NCBI GenBank assembly: GCA_900073065.1
Contig: FJOG01000047.1
Span: 98,597-162,596 of the forward strand
DNA from: Phialocephala subalpina
Lineage: Eukaryota; Ascomycota; Leotiomycetes; Helotiales; Mollisiaceae
DNA: 64,000 nucleotides
Direction: 5' to 3'
Shown here: positions 46,505 through 58,662 of the stretch, one piece after another
How the letters are laid out: the number at the start of each line of letters is the position of its first letter
How positions within the stretch are numbered: the first letter of the stretch is position 1
The notes under the pieces: model-generated
Told to the model about the DNA's origin: nothing
Databases searched by the model: none
Seen by the model: the letters and a program-made list of their open reading frames with translations, nothing else
Made by a program: the position numbers and the translations under genes

Positions 46505-48168
46505 TTAGATTTGCCCTTTGATGTCGACCTTGCGGAAGGCCTCGTTTCTGGCTGCCTCGAAGATTTGGGTGCCTTTGCCAGATAGGAAACGTAGGCTATC
46601 ACCCTTCTCCTCGAGGAGGGTCTGACCATTGTAGTCACAGATGAACTGGGCAGCGTCGCCGTCGGACTCGAATCCGAGTTCTTCGGTGATGAATCGTAGG
46701 GTGACATCCGGCTTGTATCTAGAAATTGTTAGCACCAAGTAGATACAAGGGGAATTGAGACTTACGCTTTGCACATGTTGGCGAGAGCAGCCAGACGTTG
46801 TCGGACGACGAACATATCCATGAGGTAGGCGCCCATGTTGGGGGTGTCGAGATATAGTCTGAAAAATCTGTGGTAGTTGCCCAAAGCCAATGCCGACCGC
46901 ACATCAAGGGCGTGCTTGATGGCCTTCTCTTCCTTTTCTGCTGTGGTTAGATCCGCCAAAACGTCGTTCAAGGCGGTACGGTTAGATGTGTGAATGAAAT
47001 ACAAGATACGATACGCCTTGAATTCCACTGGATTTCCTCCCAGATTCTGTGCATAAAGCGCACGAAGCTGGGTCTGGCATTGATTATACTCACCAAGATC
47101 GCCCTTCTCGAGGGCGATCCGGGCATGGATCTCGTAAACGGTGACTGTGAACTCGTTGCGAATGCGTTGAACAGTGAGATCTTGTCGCATCGACTTGAAC
47201 TGGTCGCAAATGTAAGAGTAGTTGGCCTCCTTCTTCCACTTCTTCTTCAAGAGGTCGAGAGTCTGTCTCAGGATATGCTCAGGGCGAACTTTTTCTGGTT
47301 TAGGAGCATCGGTGAGTCGCAAGTAACGTTTCTCGAGATCCTGACAAGTGCCAACGACTGGACCCGAGGTAGGCTCGGGGGATGGCGATGGCTTGTAGGC
47401 TTTGTACTCGTTTTGAAAGCGCTTTTGTCGTTTCTCCAGGTTCTTCTGGAACTTACTTGTATTTTTGTGTGAATCGTCCTGGAATGGCTTGGTGCGCTTG
47501 TCATAGGTGATGCGGTCTTCAAAGCGTCCGTTAGCACGCCAAGGAGGGGTTGCACTGGAGTCCTCATCGTTGCCACCAATCTCCTGGGACTTTCTCTTCT
47601 TCGCATTGGTATATCCATTTGTCATCCCACCCATTCGCAGATCGACAGACTCCTGTTGCCAGGAGAGAGCAGCTTGCGCCCGCTCTTGACGGATCATTTG
47701 TTGTGGTAGAGGCAAATTATCCCAATCGATCGTTCCCAGAGTATTATTATCCGTGGCTTCGGTGATGGTTTGCTTCAGTTTGGCTTCCATATCAGGTCTC
47801 GCGATATCATCAAGGAGATTGCTAGGTTCAAACGATCGCGCAACATAGTTTCGTACAGGCTGTGGCCAGTCTATCTTCTTCCTTGGGGCAGATTCGACTG
47901 GCGCCATGGTAGGCGGTGGGGGAGGTGGGAGAGGTTGTTGGATGGCTGGCACGTAGTGAAGGGGTTGGGTATTAAAGGACTGTCGGACTTGTACGGTATG
48001 ATAAGCTGGAGGGGCTTTGCGCTTGTTAGTAACCATTTTTGTGGATTTTGGAAGGTTTGATGCAGGATTCCGAGGGAACTCACGTTGCTGGTACCCGTAT
48101 TGCCCTTGCGTTCCAGGCGGTGGCGGCTGTTGTATCATGGGCCAAGGTGAATTCATGGTGGAGTACAT
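46505..48168 (-). CDS. SAC3/GANP family protein, Thp3/LENG8-like
   Basis: Likely Thp3-type protein that binds RNA-processing machinery through a SAC3/GANP/PCI domain. Exons 48168-48084, 48014-46766 and 46718-46505 join in phase to 515 residues. The N-terminus is Pro/Gln-rich (MIQQPPPPGTQGQYGYQQ). The SAC3 core begins at CQDLEKRYLRLTDAPKPEKV and includes RPEHILRQTLDLLKKKW, QFKSMRQDLTVQRIRNEFTV, YEIHARIALEKGDLGEYNQC and YRILYFIHTSN. The C-terminus holds a winged-helix part (FITEELGFESDGDAAQFI). The first intron (48015-48083, 69 nt, TACTAAC branch) has no stop and keeps the frame, so an unspliced transcript would add 23 residues. Start at 48168 or 48156; ATG codons further up are less likely. 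Confidence 0.87.
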
Positions 48169-48501
48169 CCAGATGCCCTTATTCACGATCCGAAGGAGGT
48201 TAGTGACACGTTTTATAAAGTTGAAAAGGTTTGAAAGGCTTTGCGCATTTGACGCGTGAGTTGGTGAAGTGGTAAGCAGGTGGGAAGAGTATGAAATTGT
48301 CATCGAGTCGAAATAATGGGCGGGTGAATGGTGGCGTGCTCACAGCTGCCAACCGAGCATGAGCCCTGCGTAGCTTTGAGTACTAGCCACGGTTGCGATA
48401 AGCTGCAGAGCGATAAGAATGGAGGCAGCAAACAGAGTCCTCTTTGCGAATATCTTCTCCCTCACGACCTCTTCAAACATCGCTGTACATGGCCCGGCCG
48501 G
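48169..48501. promoter_or_regulatory. Shared promoter region of Thp3-like gene and Vps36
   Basis: About 330 bases between divergent start codons. No gene. No specific site assigned. Confidence 0.4.
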
Positions 48502-50475
48502 ATGTTTCTCAAACACATCGACCTCACAACTGCGTTGAGGCCATTGAATCTGCCAGATGAGGTGATCTTGTTCGTTCAGGACAATGTGGGACTCTATGAG
48601 GGGTATGTATGCCGCTGGCCTGCAGATGGGAGCCTGCTTCTATTGGAAGGGGCATGCTAACAAAGCGTTCTTCGTTCTTCAGGAAGTACAAGATCCCAAA
48701 CCACCAGAATGGCTCAGTATATCTGACCACCCATCGAATCTGCTACGTTGATAACGAAGATCCACGAAAGAACTCTGCAGCAATAGACCTGAAGGAGGTT
48801 GAGAGATACGAGTTCTATGTACGTGTTGAAAGCTGGAACAAGGTGTTTCTGTGCTAAGACTCTGCAGGCAGGCTTCCTGAAGTCTTCAGCAAAGATTACC
48901 CTCTACCAAAAGCCAGACAAACGGTCCTCCATACAAAATCGAGCTGTATCGAATCTCACCCAGGCCCAGTACTCGAGAAGTGCTACATCCTCACCTTCTC
49001 CACGAGCAGGCAGCCCTTTCCATCTGCCAACACCTGAGACTGTGCCAGTAAGCACTGGTACTTGGATCTGTCCAATATGCTCCTTCTCGAACCCCGTACC
49101 TCCGACTTTCGATTGGCAAACGGCTAGTGAGCGTACCCCATTGGATCCTTGCGGAACATGCGGTGTCAAACCTCCATATGCGCTTGTTATGAAGGCGGCT
49201 ATAGCTAGTGCGTCTAGTAGGCCAGCTCAACCATCTACTGCGCCATTACCAGCTCCGATACCAGTTCGCGGGCATCCAGATCAACCTCGACCGCAGTCAG
49301 ATACATGGCCGAGTTCTTCGAGCCAAGGCACGAATGTGCAGACGGGAGCCAGGACATCAATCCAGTGCCCAAGATGCACGTTTCTCAACCATCCTTCTCT
49401 AACGTCTTGTGAGCTCTGTCATACTTCACTGATTTCACAAGATACACCAACTGGATTGGAAATACCAACCATACGCCAAGAATCTCCTGGTCCAGTTCTC
49501 AGCACTATGGCACTTCCTGGCGCGGAGAACAACGCCACGATCAAGATCTCCTTTCGAAATGGAGGCGAGAAGATCTTTTACGAGCGATTGAAGAGTAGCA
49601 TTACGCAACGGAAGTGGGTACTGCATCGTGCGCCGCCTGTTCCAACGAAGGAAGACATCACTGTTCACGCCACGCCTCCCCCAGTGAAAAATGTTGGCAT
49701 TGCCCGTCTGGAGCAAAAGCGACTCGAAGTACAGAAAAATAACGAACTTGTCATCGGCAATGCCTTTGAAGATCTCCAAGCATTGATGGAATCGGCACAA
49801 GAAATCATCGCTCTTGCAGAATCCTTTGCAAGCAAGAATGGAGCAGGCGGAGGTTCTGATTCAAACGCAGTCGCTAGTGCCTTAGGTCTTGTAACAACAA
49901 AAGACATGCTCGGTGGAGGAAGCAATTCTGAATCTCTCTACATCTCCGAGTTATCACGCAACCTAGCCGAATTCCTCACAGACGACGCCCGAGGCATCCT
50001 TCGCAAAGCAGGCGGAATCATCAGTCTAGTCGACCTTTGGGCGGTATTCAATCGAGCCCGTGGCGGCGTGGAGCTCGTAAGTCCTTTGGATTTCGAAAAG
50101 GCCGCGAGACTGTGGGAGAAGTTGAAACTTCCAGTGAGGCTAAGACAGTTCAAAAGCGGGGTACTAGTCGTACAAGCCAGCGACCGCACGGACGAAAAGA
50201 CCATAAAAGCACTCCTTGCGTGGCTCGGCGACCTGCATATCTTCCCTCCAGATAAAGAAGTCCCCTGGGACTGGCAGTACTTTGGACGGGGCGTTACGGC
50301 CCAGGATGCAGCGGAAAGGTTTGGTTGGAGCATTGGTGTTGCAGAAGAGGAACTGGAGATGGCGGAAGAGAAAGAAGTTTTGTGCAGGGAAGAAAGTATC
50401 GAAGGTTTGAAGTTCTGGATCAATTCGATCTTACACGAGCGCCCGGAAGATGGCCCAAAATGGAACGGCCCATGA
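48502..50475 (+). CDS. vps36: Vps36, ESCRT-II subunit
   Basis: ESCRT-II component that binds ubiquitin and phosphoinositides on endosomes during multivesicular body sorting. Exons 48502-48602, 48683-48818 and 48868-50475 join in phase to 614 residues. The GLUE domain starts at residue 1 (MFLKHIDLTTALRP, NGSVYLTTHRICYVD) and is split by an insert with two NZF-type zinc fingers: WICPICSFSNPVPP...CGTCG and IQCPRCTFLNHPSLTSCELC. The second half of GLUE follows (ATIKISFRNGGEKIFYERLK). The C-terminal half is the EAP30 winged-helix region (ELSRNLAEFLTDDARGILRK, GGIISLVDLWAVFNRARGG). The domain order is as in yeast Vps36. Its start overlaps a second ATG at 48489 in another frame. Confidence 0.93.
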
Positions 50476-51560
50476 TACAATGAAGCCTTATCATCGAAGA
50501 AGGATTCAAGATGGCAGAAGATGGGGAGCACCGCGTAGGGAAGAGCTGCAGATTTGAAGCTCTCGCCGAGATGGGGAGGACGACTGTACAACACGATATA
50601 ATAACGAAACATCCTCCTACAGCAAGGTCAGACGACCTTACTAAGTACGACAGCCAGAGAAACGATTCATAACAGTTTCCCCTTCAATGCAGATCTGCAG
50701 GTATTGATGAGTGTGATTCGTTACTATTGGTTGAATGTCTTAGTCTCGCCTAATCAGCGACCTCCACGTTTTGTACCCTCTGCTTTGAGAACCCAAGCAC
50801 GTGCGTGAGGTTGTCCCATCCTGTTCACGTACTTTCGACTTCTATATAGTCCGTGCTTTCCCTCTCGTAGTCCAAGCTATCTCTTTTTCTTCTTCTTCTC
50901 CTCCTTTTCTTGACCCGAGTATATCCTTACTCTATATCTACAACAACTATACCTATACCTATACTACCATCAGAGAAGATCTTACCTTCCAACAACACCA
51001 TTCAACATGGCCATCCGACTCCCACCCCCAGATTATTTCTGGATCTGCTGCAGCCATCTCACCAATTTCTTCTCCAGCAACGACTACAACAGCAAACACA
51101 GACTCTCTGTATGTTCAATTCAGATTTTGTCCTTGAGTTCCGGAACTTCCGAATGGTGGTGATTGATGAGTGTGGATGTGATGGGCTGACGAAGCATGCA
51201 AAAGTGCGGAAATATGAATGAGGGGAACGAGAAGAGGTGTGCGACTTGTGAGCATGAGATGTGTGGGAAGTGTCAGAGGTGGAAGAAGCAAGTTTGAGGG
51301 CATTCATAACTACGAAGGCGAAGTGAGGGGTTGCTGTTGGGATTTGCGGCTCGGAAAAGGATATCGACATTGGGAACGAAATTGTAAGAGAAGGGGGCCA
51401 GTGAATGGATGGAACGAAACTGTACGATAAGACGGCTGAGATTGTGTGGACTGGCTCTGTGCTTGTACTGGATGTAATTGGAGTTTCTGCCTGTTGGACC
51501 TACGGGTGTTGGGGTTTGCGGGAATGGATGGAAGAGGCGCAAGCCACAAAATGTTTTAAT
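50476..51560. other. Intergenic region
   Basis: About 1.1 kb downstream of Vps36. No supported gene. The stretch 50880-51110 is pyrimidine-rich, which gives long chance frames on the plus strand. Confidence 0.4.
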
Positions 51561-52010
51561 GATCAATACCCCACTTTGTCTTCGATGTCTTCGATGTCTT
51601 TTACCACTTTGGCTACAGTGCTTCTACATTTGTGTTGTGCGGGTTGCTTGTATTGGATGCAGCTGGAGCTTGTGCATGTTGGTTCTGCAGGATGCGAAAG
51701 AGTTGCAGGCCATGGATGTCTCATTGATCAATACCCCACTTTGTCTTCGATAGGTTCGACCATGGTGCTTCCACAAGGATCTGATGGTGTAGCTTCTTGT
51801 GCTGGCTGCTGAATCCTGGAGGCTTTGCTGGTCATTGGTTCTGCGGGAATGGAAGAGGCGCACGCCACGGATAGTGGCGGGTGTGTTATTGATTAAATAC
51901 CCCACTTTGTCTTCGATGCACTCGTCCAGATTGAATACTGTGCTTCCGCGAAAGCTGCAAGCCGTACTGCATGGGGCTGGAGTCTTCGTATGAAGGCTTC
52001 GCAGAACCCT
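51418..52010. repeat. Three-copy tandem repeat of about 165 bp
   Basis: The core ATACCCCACTTTGTCTTCGA recurs at about 51567, 51732 and 51897, that is every 164-165 bases. Around it lie shared but more variable parts (GCGGGAATGGAAGAGGCGC, TGGTTCTGC, GTGCTTCCAC). Copies differ by point changes and small indels. No long open frame passes through all copies. Origin unknown; it lies 3' of the large chimeric gene. Confidence 0.7.
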
Positions 52011-52175
52011 GCGTTGTCTTCCATCGTTGACTATGTTTCCACAAAGGTGTTGTTGCGTAGCTTGGGCCGCAATGTAGTTGGGTAAACTGTCCTCGTGAGG
52101 TCTTTCCTTTGTAGTTTCTTTGGTGTAATGGACATGCTGTGCAAGGGTCGCATGTGTTCGCGGGAAGGCGACACA

Positions 52176-55100
52176 TCATGTTGTACAGTGACCACTCTCA
52201 CGTGGATTTGAGGGCCATGGTTGCCAAAGTTTTGGATGTTGTCCTAGCTGAACTTCAAACTTTTTGCCGCTTCGCTGCTTGACCTTCGAGTGAAGCTTTG
52301 TCCGCATCTCAGCTTGAGTACCATCCAAATTAACAGTAGACGCCGCGGGGACCTCTTCGAATCCTCTCTTGGTGCCACGAGATTCATGAACGGTACTATC
52401 AGAGTCTGAATCCTCATCCGACACGTCCTCAACGTTCCGATTTAAGAGAGAGTCCAAAGGCGTAACCGAGAAACCACGGCAAGCGGCGTCTGCTGCCTCG
52501 ATCTTAGCTATGGAAGATCCCATTTCCACTGTCATGAGCTGATCAGAAACTGAACTTCGTCGAGGTGGGAGCAATATAGCCTGGTTGAGAAAGTTCAAAA
52601 CTTCGCTGCATAACAATATCAATGCGTCCTCATAATTGGACTCGAGGGTCATGCCAGACCACTGCTGATACATGCTTTCCATGACATTATATCTTGCGAC
52701 GAGGACAGCAACATCTGCCAGTGCTTCCAAGATATCCTTGTAGGTGTTTAAGTCTTTCGAGTCGTGTTCCAAGACCACAATGGCTCGAAAAATACAGAAC
52801 CAGGCAAGGGTACCAACTTTGAAATTCAAAGTCTCGTGCATGACGTTCATGAGATCGTTTATCCTCCTCAACGAGCTTATAGCTGAGCTCGTGTCCGTAT
52901 CAGCGACACGATGCTGGATGCTGGCAACAGCTCCTTTCGCAGCAATTGCTACCTCGTGGTCTGAGACATCATGCGACAGTAGTGCCTTCGTGTCTGACCA
53001 CGTTCTGTAAAGATGAGATGATACAATAGGGTCGATTTCTTCGAGCTTTGCGAGAGCTCGCCACCAAAGGTGGGATAGTTGATCAGAAGACAGGACCATT
53101 GAGGTCGGTCCTTTACTTCTGCATTCCTCGAGGTAGAGTGACCCTTGTCTTCCAAAATCAGTCCTGTGTGGCTCACCGCGGGATGGTTCAAAAGTAATGA
53201 TGCCTGCGTTGGCATTCGAATACATGCTAGCTTGGGCATTCTGCGAATTCCAAGGGTCGTTTGGCATCAAGGAATCGCTTGATTTAGGACTCCGAACATC
53301 TGGAGGTAGCCTTGTTTGGATTTGGAAATAATCATCTAAGAGTCAGTCGTTAGCACTAAAAACCCGGACGAAAATAAATGTTTGTTCGACTCGGACTAGA
53401 AATAGGAATCGTACCGGGAAGCGCAAGGTCCTGTAATTGATCTGTGTTGATTTGCGACTCGAGGAGGGGGTAGATAGGAGGAAACATAGAGCTGTTTGAC
53501 GCTTGAGATGATTGCTTTTCAAGTGGGTCAAGGTGTCTGTTCAACTTCTTGCCTGCATAAAAGTTAGTGGGAAAATGTCACCTTGGAGAGCACAAGGCGG
53601 TTTACGATAATTCCGCTGAGCTATGCGATTCTGAATTCTCCTTCGTTCGGCCAAGTCAGACATCTTGATCCAGTCCTCATCTGCGTTTGGTGCGCTACTG
53701 GGATTTATGGTTTCGATTTTACTGGACCAGAACCCCGTAAATAAAATTTCATTAATGCCCTCTGCTTCTTCCTCGACTGCATGCTCATATCTGACTCGAG
53801 GAGGAGGAGGCGAGGCGTCCCGGCACATGCTGGGCTCCCTTGAAGCCTGACCGTTGATAGCTTGATACGGGTTGCTAGCGAATAGAGGAGGCTGCTGTTT
53901 GTCGCTGGGTACATTGCCAGCAGGTCTAGTATTCGGTACGCTACAGTGTACTTGGCTGAGGGGGTAACTCGTTGAAGTTGCAGAAGTTAGTTTGTCTTCA
54001 GCCGAAGCTGGAAGTTCTGGTAGAGGACGATTGAGATCGTGCGTTGGGTATGCGATGTTGCCAAGTATAGGAGCTTGTGGAATGGAGCCTACTCGGGGTA
54101 CCCCAGCGTCGAAGTCGACGCCAAAGAAGTGGTCCTCAAGCTCGGGGAACTCGTAGGGTTGATAGCTGCTATATTCGGACTCGCCAGGAGTGTATGAGGG
54201 ACTAGCAGAGCTGTTAAGGGGTTGTGAATGATTGTAGGGCGACAGGTTGTGATTGCCGAATGGTGTGGCGGGTAGGTAATGCGTTTCAGGAGATCGAAGA
54301 AGAACGGAATGGTCGGAGTGAGTCTTGGAGGAGTTAGCTCCTCAATCTTCAGACACCCAAATTGTGAACATACCTTTACGTGCTTCTTGAGTTCTTGGGA
54401 TCGTTTAAAATCCTCTCCGCAGAAGTCGCAGTGATGAGGCTGGAATGGAACGTGAACTCGAATGTGAGAGATAATGTGATCCCGCTTGACGGTATTCATT
54501 CGGCATGAGCCCCAACCACACGTTAGTTTCAAGTTATTTGTGCTCTTAGGCCCTATGTGCTGTTCACAGATGTGTTCCTGGACACTGTTAATTCTATGAC
54601 TCGGTATTTGAAGTAGATACTCACATAGAGTGCTTTTGCTGAGGTGCATCCCTCCAAGCAACTGCCCCATTTACAAATGAGGTCATCTGTAGTTGCTGTA
54701 GTTGCTGTAGTTGCTGTAGCTGGGAGCGGAGACTCGGCATTGCGACTCGTGGTCATGCTATCGTCACTGCTGTAGCTCTTCCTGAGTGTACCACCATTTT
54801 TCTCTTTTTCACCTCCGTGTGGTTCCCTGGAATCGCCACGAGGAGCTGGGTCACCATAGGTGGCTGGCGGTGGAGCAGGGCCGTGGTTTCCTCCTCGCTC
54901 ATTACGATCTGGGATTACGATGGGATATTTCGGAACAGCAGATCTTCTTACGAGTGCATCATACCCAAAGTCCATCGTTTCATCGGCCCATGACCCCATG
55001 CCTATCGCATATTTTAGTACTTTTCTCTCTTGAGAAGTTGGCACATTCTTACTTTCGTTAGTCGAGAAAGAGCTGAGGGTTATCTTATGTTGTCCATGCT

Positions 55101-57754
55101 CCTTTGACGTCTTACTGACTTCAGACGAGATCTCTGGAGCCATAGCTTTATTTTTCGAGTCCGGAATCGAGCGATCAAGAACCTGACCATCATCCTGCAT
55201 GGATATCTGAGGTCGTCTACTAGGGCTACTCGCATTTATAACATTCATTTGCTGCGCCCTTCTTTCGTTCCATTTAGTCACTACTTCATGCAATTTGTCC
55301 GGAGGCATCTGAGCTAGCGTCTTTTGTGCTTCTGGACCCATCTGGGTAAGCATTGCTTGCGGGAGTCTTGCTTGATTAAAACTATTCTCAGGATCCGGCA
55401 GTCTCATGAATCGACGGTCAAATCGACGGTCAAGTGGCACTGCAAACTGAGGATTGGTGTTGACTTGTGGGGTTTTGGGTTGATTAATTTGCTGAGAAGG
55501 TGTTCTTATGGGTGCGTTTAGTGTTGTCAAGGCGGGACTCGGCTGTGGAGTTACTGTACTAGGCCCCATACCCCCTGGCTGTCCTTGAAGAGCAATCTGC
55601 TGCGCTTTTACTTGTGCTTGTAGTCGAGCTTGAGCTTGGGATTGCTGCTGCTGAGCGTGATGCATTCTTTGCTGCTGAATCTGCCGAGCATTGATCATGT
55701 GTTGCCGTTGCTGTGGCGTCCCATTTCGTGGAGCACCGCTGCTCGCTGGAACTACCATTTGGCCTGTCGCTTGAGCTATAATACCTTGCTGTTGTTGAGC
55801 TGTAAGATCACCCATGTTACCCATAAATGAGCCAAAATCTGGATTTCCTCCAACGGTAGTAAGTGGTTGACTCTGGCTATTTAATAGGTTCAGATTCGTC
55901 GATCTCTGTTGCTGCATAGGAGGCGCCGTCGGTGCTCTCTGGGGTGATTGTCCGAAACCCATCTGTTGCTGAGCTTGTGCTATGCGCATTTGTTTCTCTT
56001 GTCGAAGTCTGTTGTAGGCTTGATTCCGAAAGTAAAGTAACACTGGGTCTACGCCTTGCGACTGGTATTTTGCAAATTGCTGAGGATCCATCCGTTGCTG
56101 AAGTGAAATCCTGAGATTGGCCTTCTCCTCCTCCGTAGCATTAGCTGCTAACCGGGTGGTCAGATTCACTATAGCATTATTGTGTTGCGTCAATTCATCT
56201 TGAGCGTTCGGCACTTGCCCAGCTTCTTCATAACGGGGTGTATAACGATGAACTGCCACAGGATCCGCTGGCGTGTTCTCAATTCGAGCGGAAGGCATCT
56301 GCAGTGAAGGATCCTCGAACCTGGCATCCCTGGCCCCTGGTTAGCACATAGATTACCGATGAGACACGAGTGTTTGCCCACCAAGGATCCATGGGGCCTA
56401 ATCCCATCGATTGTCTAAACACACCTTCTCCAATCGGAGTCATGCCCGTTCCTCTTTGATCACTCATCTCCCATGCGCCTCCTGAATGGGCTCTACCTCC
56501 CCCTGGCGATCCTAGTAATGAAAAATTCGTGCTGGGACTCATGGCCGTGGGCGGAGCCAAGGTCGCGTTACCGAAACGTAGTGAGGAGAATGAGGATATT
56601 GCCCTGTAGTCTTTGGTCGTCAGACGACCTTGAGCTGCTGGGTTGTCCGTAGGCAGAATCAGCCTATCGCATGGCAGGGCTTGCTGTTGACGTTCGAGGA
56701 GCTTGGAAGGAGGCATAGGCACCGAAGCTGCCCAAGTCTCAGCTTCTTCTCGTGTCATCTTGAAGTGTTTGATCGCTGATGCTGTTGTCTCTTTCTTCCA
56801 TTCCTGATAGAGTGAATACATCGCCGAGTCGGTAGATGTGCTAGCCTCGATGGAGATTTCTTGAAAAGGACTTGCCTTCGGGCTATCATTGTTGTCGTCG
56901 TATTCGAACCGAGAAGCGGCGGTTTGGAAAGACTGTACCGAATCCATGGCGGCAGGATTCATCATAATTGTGTTGACTCCTGGGAAGCCCTGAGATGGCA
57001 AGGCAACGCATGATATCAGAGGTCCTGGGGGAAGAGGACAGCTTTCGAGATTGTGTTTCGGGAGAGCAGTCGACCTGGTCCTTGGAGATTTCTTAGCACG
57101 AGCGTTGGAAGCGACAGTCGTAGCCTGTGAAACTCCAGACGACCAAGACGATTGAGTAGTCGCTCTTTCGCTTGGTGACATGGCGCTTTGATTCTGATCC
57201 ATTGTGATACCTGCCAGCTTCTTTCTTGCGATTTCCAAGTCCTTTGCAGTCTCATTGGCAACAACCTCATTCCTAGCTCCCTCCAGTAGACTCGAGCTTC
57301 CAACTCCCATAGCATCCATCATTCGATCCGCTTTGAGGATACTCAGATGACTGAGGATGGTCATCAAGCTCAGCTTGAGATCTCTCAGCCTCGTCCGAAG
57401 TTTCTCAATATCCTTCTCCTTGTATAGCCATTTCATCTTAGCCCAAACACTCCCACTCCGCAACTTCTTCAGAACTCGATTGATTTTCTCACATATCGTT
57501 GCACAGTCCCCAATGATCTTGGCGGTGAGTCGATACACTTGATCGGAGTAGTGACTGCTTTTGCCGTCGAGAAGCGTCGAAAGTAGTTCAAGTTCTTGAG
57601 AGAAGGTCTCCAAATCCCGAGCTAAGTCTTTGATATCCGATGAAGCATTGGATAATGCATCGCCAACCTCGTAGAGCGTCTTGGAAATGCTGTAGACTGT
57701 GGCGGCTAATTGAAGCACGCTCGCGACGGAGCCGACCACCTCGAGGCCGGACAT
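52176..57754 (-). CDS. Chimeric regulator: STAND-like N-domain, Gln-rich Med15-like, C2H2, bZIP
   Basis: Six exons (57754-56382, 56329-54625, 54577-54374, 54323-53606, 53552-53415, 53335-52176) join in phase without a stop into 1,766 codons. Residues 1-200 are a fungal STAND-type helical domain ([20 protein letters not shown]). About 470-900 is Gln-rich with Med15-like features ([39 protein letters not shown]). About 1000-1095 is a PacC-like C2H2 block ([46 protein letters not shown]). About 1320-1350 is a bZIP basic region ([18 protein letters not shown]). The end resembles helical domains next to NACHT modules ([33 protein letters not shown]). Introns are 47-80 nt with good sites. If one gene, it would be a nuclear factor; it could still be two or three genes with fused predictions. 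Confidence 0.68.
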
Positions 57755-58662
57755 TGCTTAGGAGGCTTCAATGTGGAGCAGGAGACTCACCAGAGTGTGT
57801 TGAAATTGTCATTGTTCGATATGCAATTGATTTCGTGGGTCGTGCCAATAAGGTGCTTCGTGACAGAAATTCACTTAGTTTTTGAAAACTGTTCCTCAAG
57901 GTTATGACGACTGAGGCTGTGCAGTGCAGGCAGAAAATGTACCCCTGAGTCAGCCTTGTAGTGTAACAGCTGGGCGCGACAGGTAATCAATGCGGTTAGT
58001 GGTGAGTATTTTGAAAAATGTGAAAAAAAGATATAACATCGGAAATACAGCCTTGCGGATATTTTGATGTCCAATGTATTGTGCAACGGTCTTTAAATTA
58101 GCAGGATCACTTCCATAGTGACGCCAAAAGCTTCGGAATCTGACATCGTGGCGATGTCCGACCACGACAAGATGACAACCTTAATTCTAGGACTGCATAC
58201 AATTCTAATATATTTAGTTCATCTGTGATAGAACAGATGATAAAAGAAAGATAGACTGTACAAGGAGGCAATAGGCAAGACTTGCAAGAAAATAGCTGAA
58301 AAGGAAGAAGTAAAATTAGCAATGGCTTTGGAATAAAAACGTGCAACAACAACAATACTTAGGAGAGCAGACACGAACAATAATCCATCAAAGGGATAGT
58401 AATTGTGGCTTTTGTTGCCAATCCATTCTGCTCTTTCGCTATTGATGATGGAGGGATCTCACGAGAAAGTGAACACTGAAGCCCCTATCAAAGACCCACT
58501 AGATTAGCCAAGGCTGAGACCAAACCATTCCTCTTCAGGCCGACTTCCAGAACCCTCGGAAGATCACTCAGCAACAGCACAAACCTCAGCCTCGCCATCA
58601 ATTACGACTTTGCCTCTGCCTACCACTCCTCACTCCCATAAAAACACCCCCAAACCATCACC
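57755..58662. other. Intergenic region
   Basis: About 900 bases between divergent genes (large chimeric gene on minus, Cuz1-like on plus). No gene seen. It should hold both promoters. Confidence 0.4.

Noticed and set aside
51418..52010. Regular repeats considered as a CRISPR array
   Set aside because: Units are about 165 bp with diverged surroundings, the genome is eukaryotic, and there are no cas genes.
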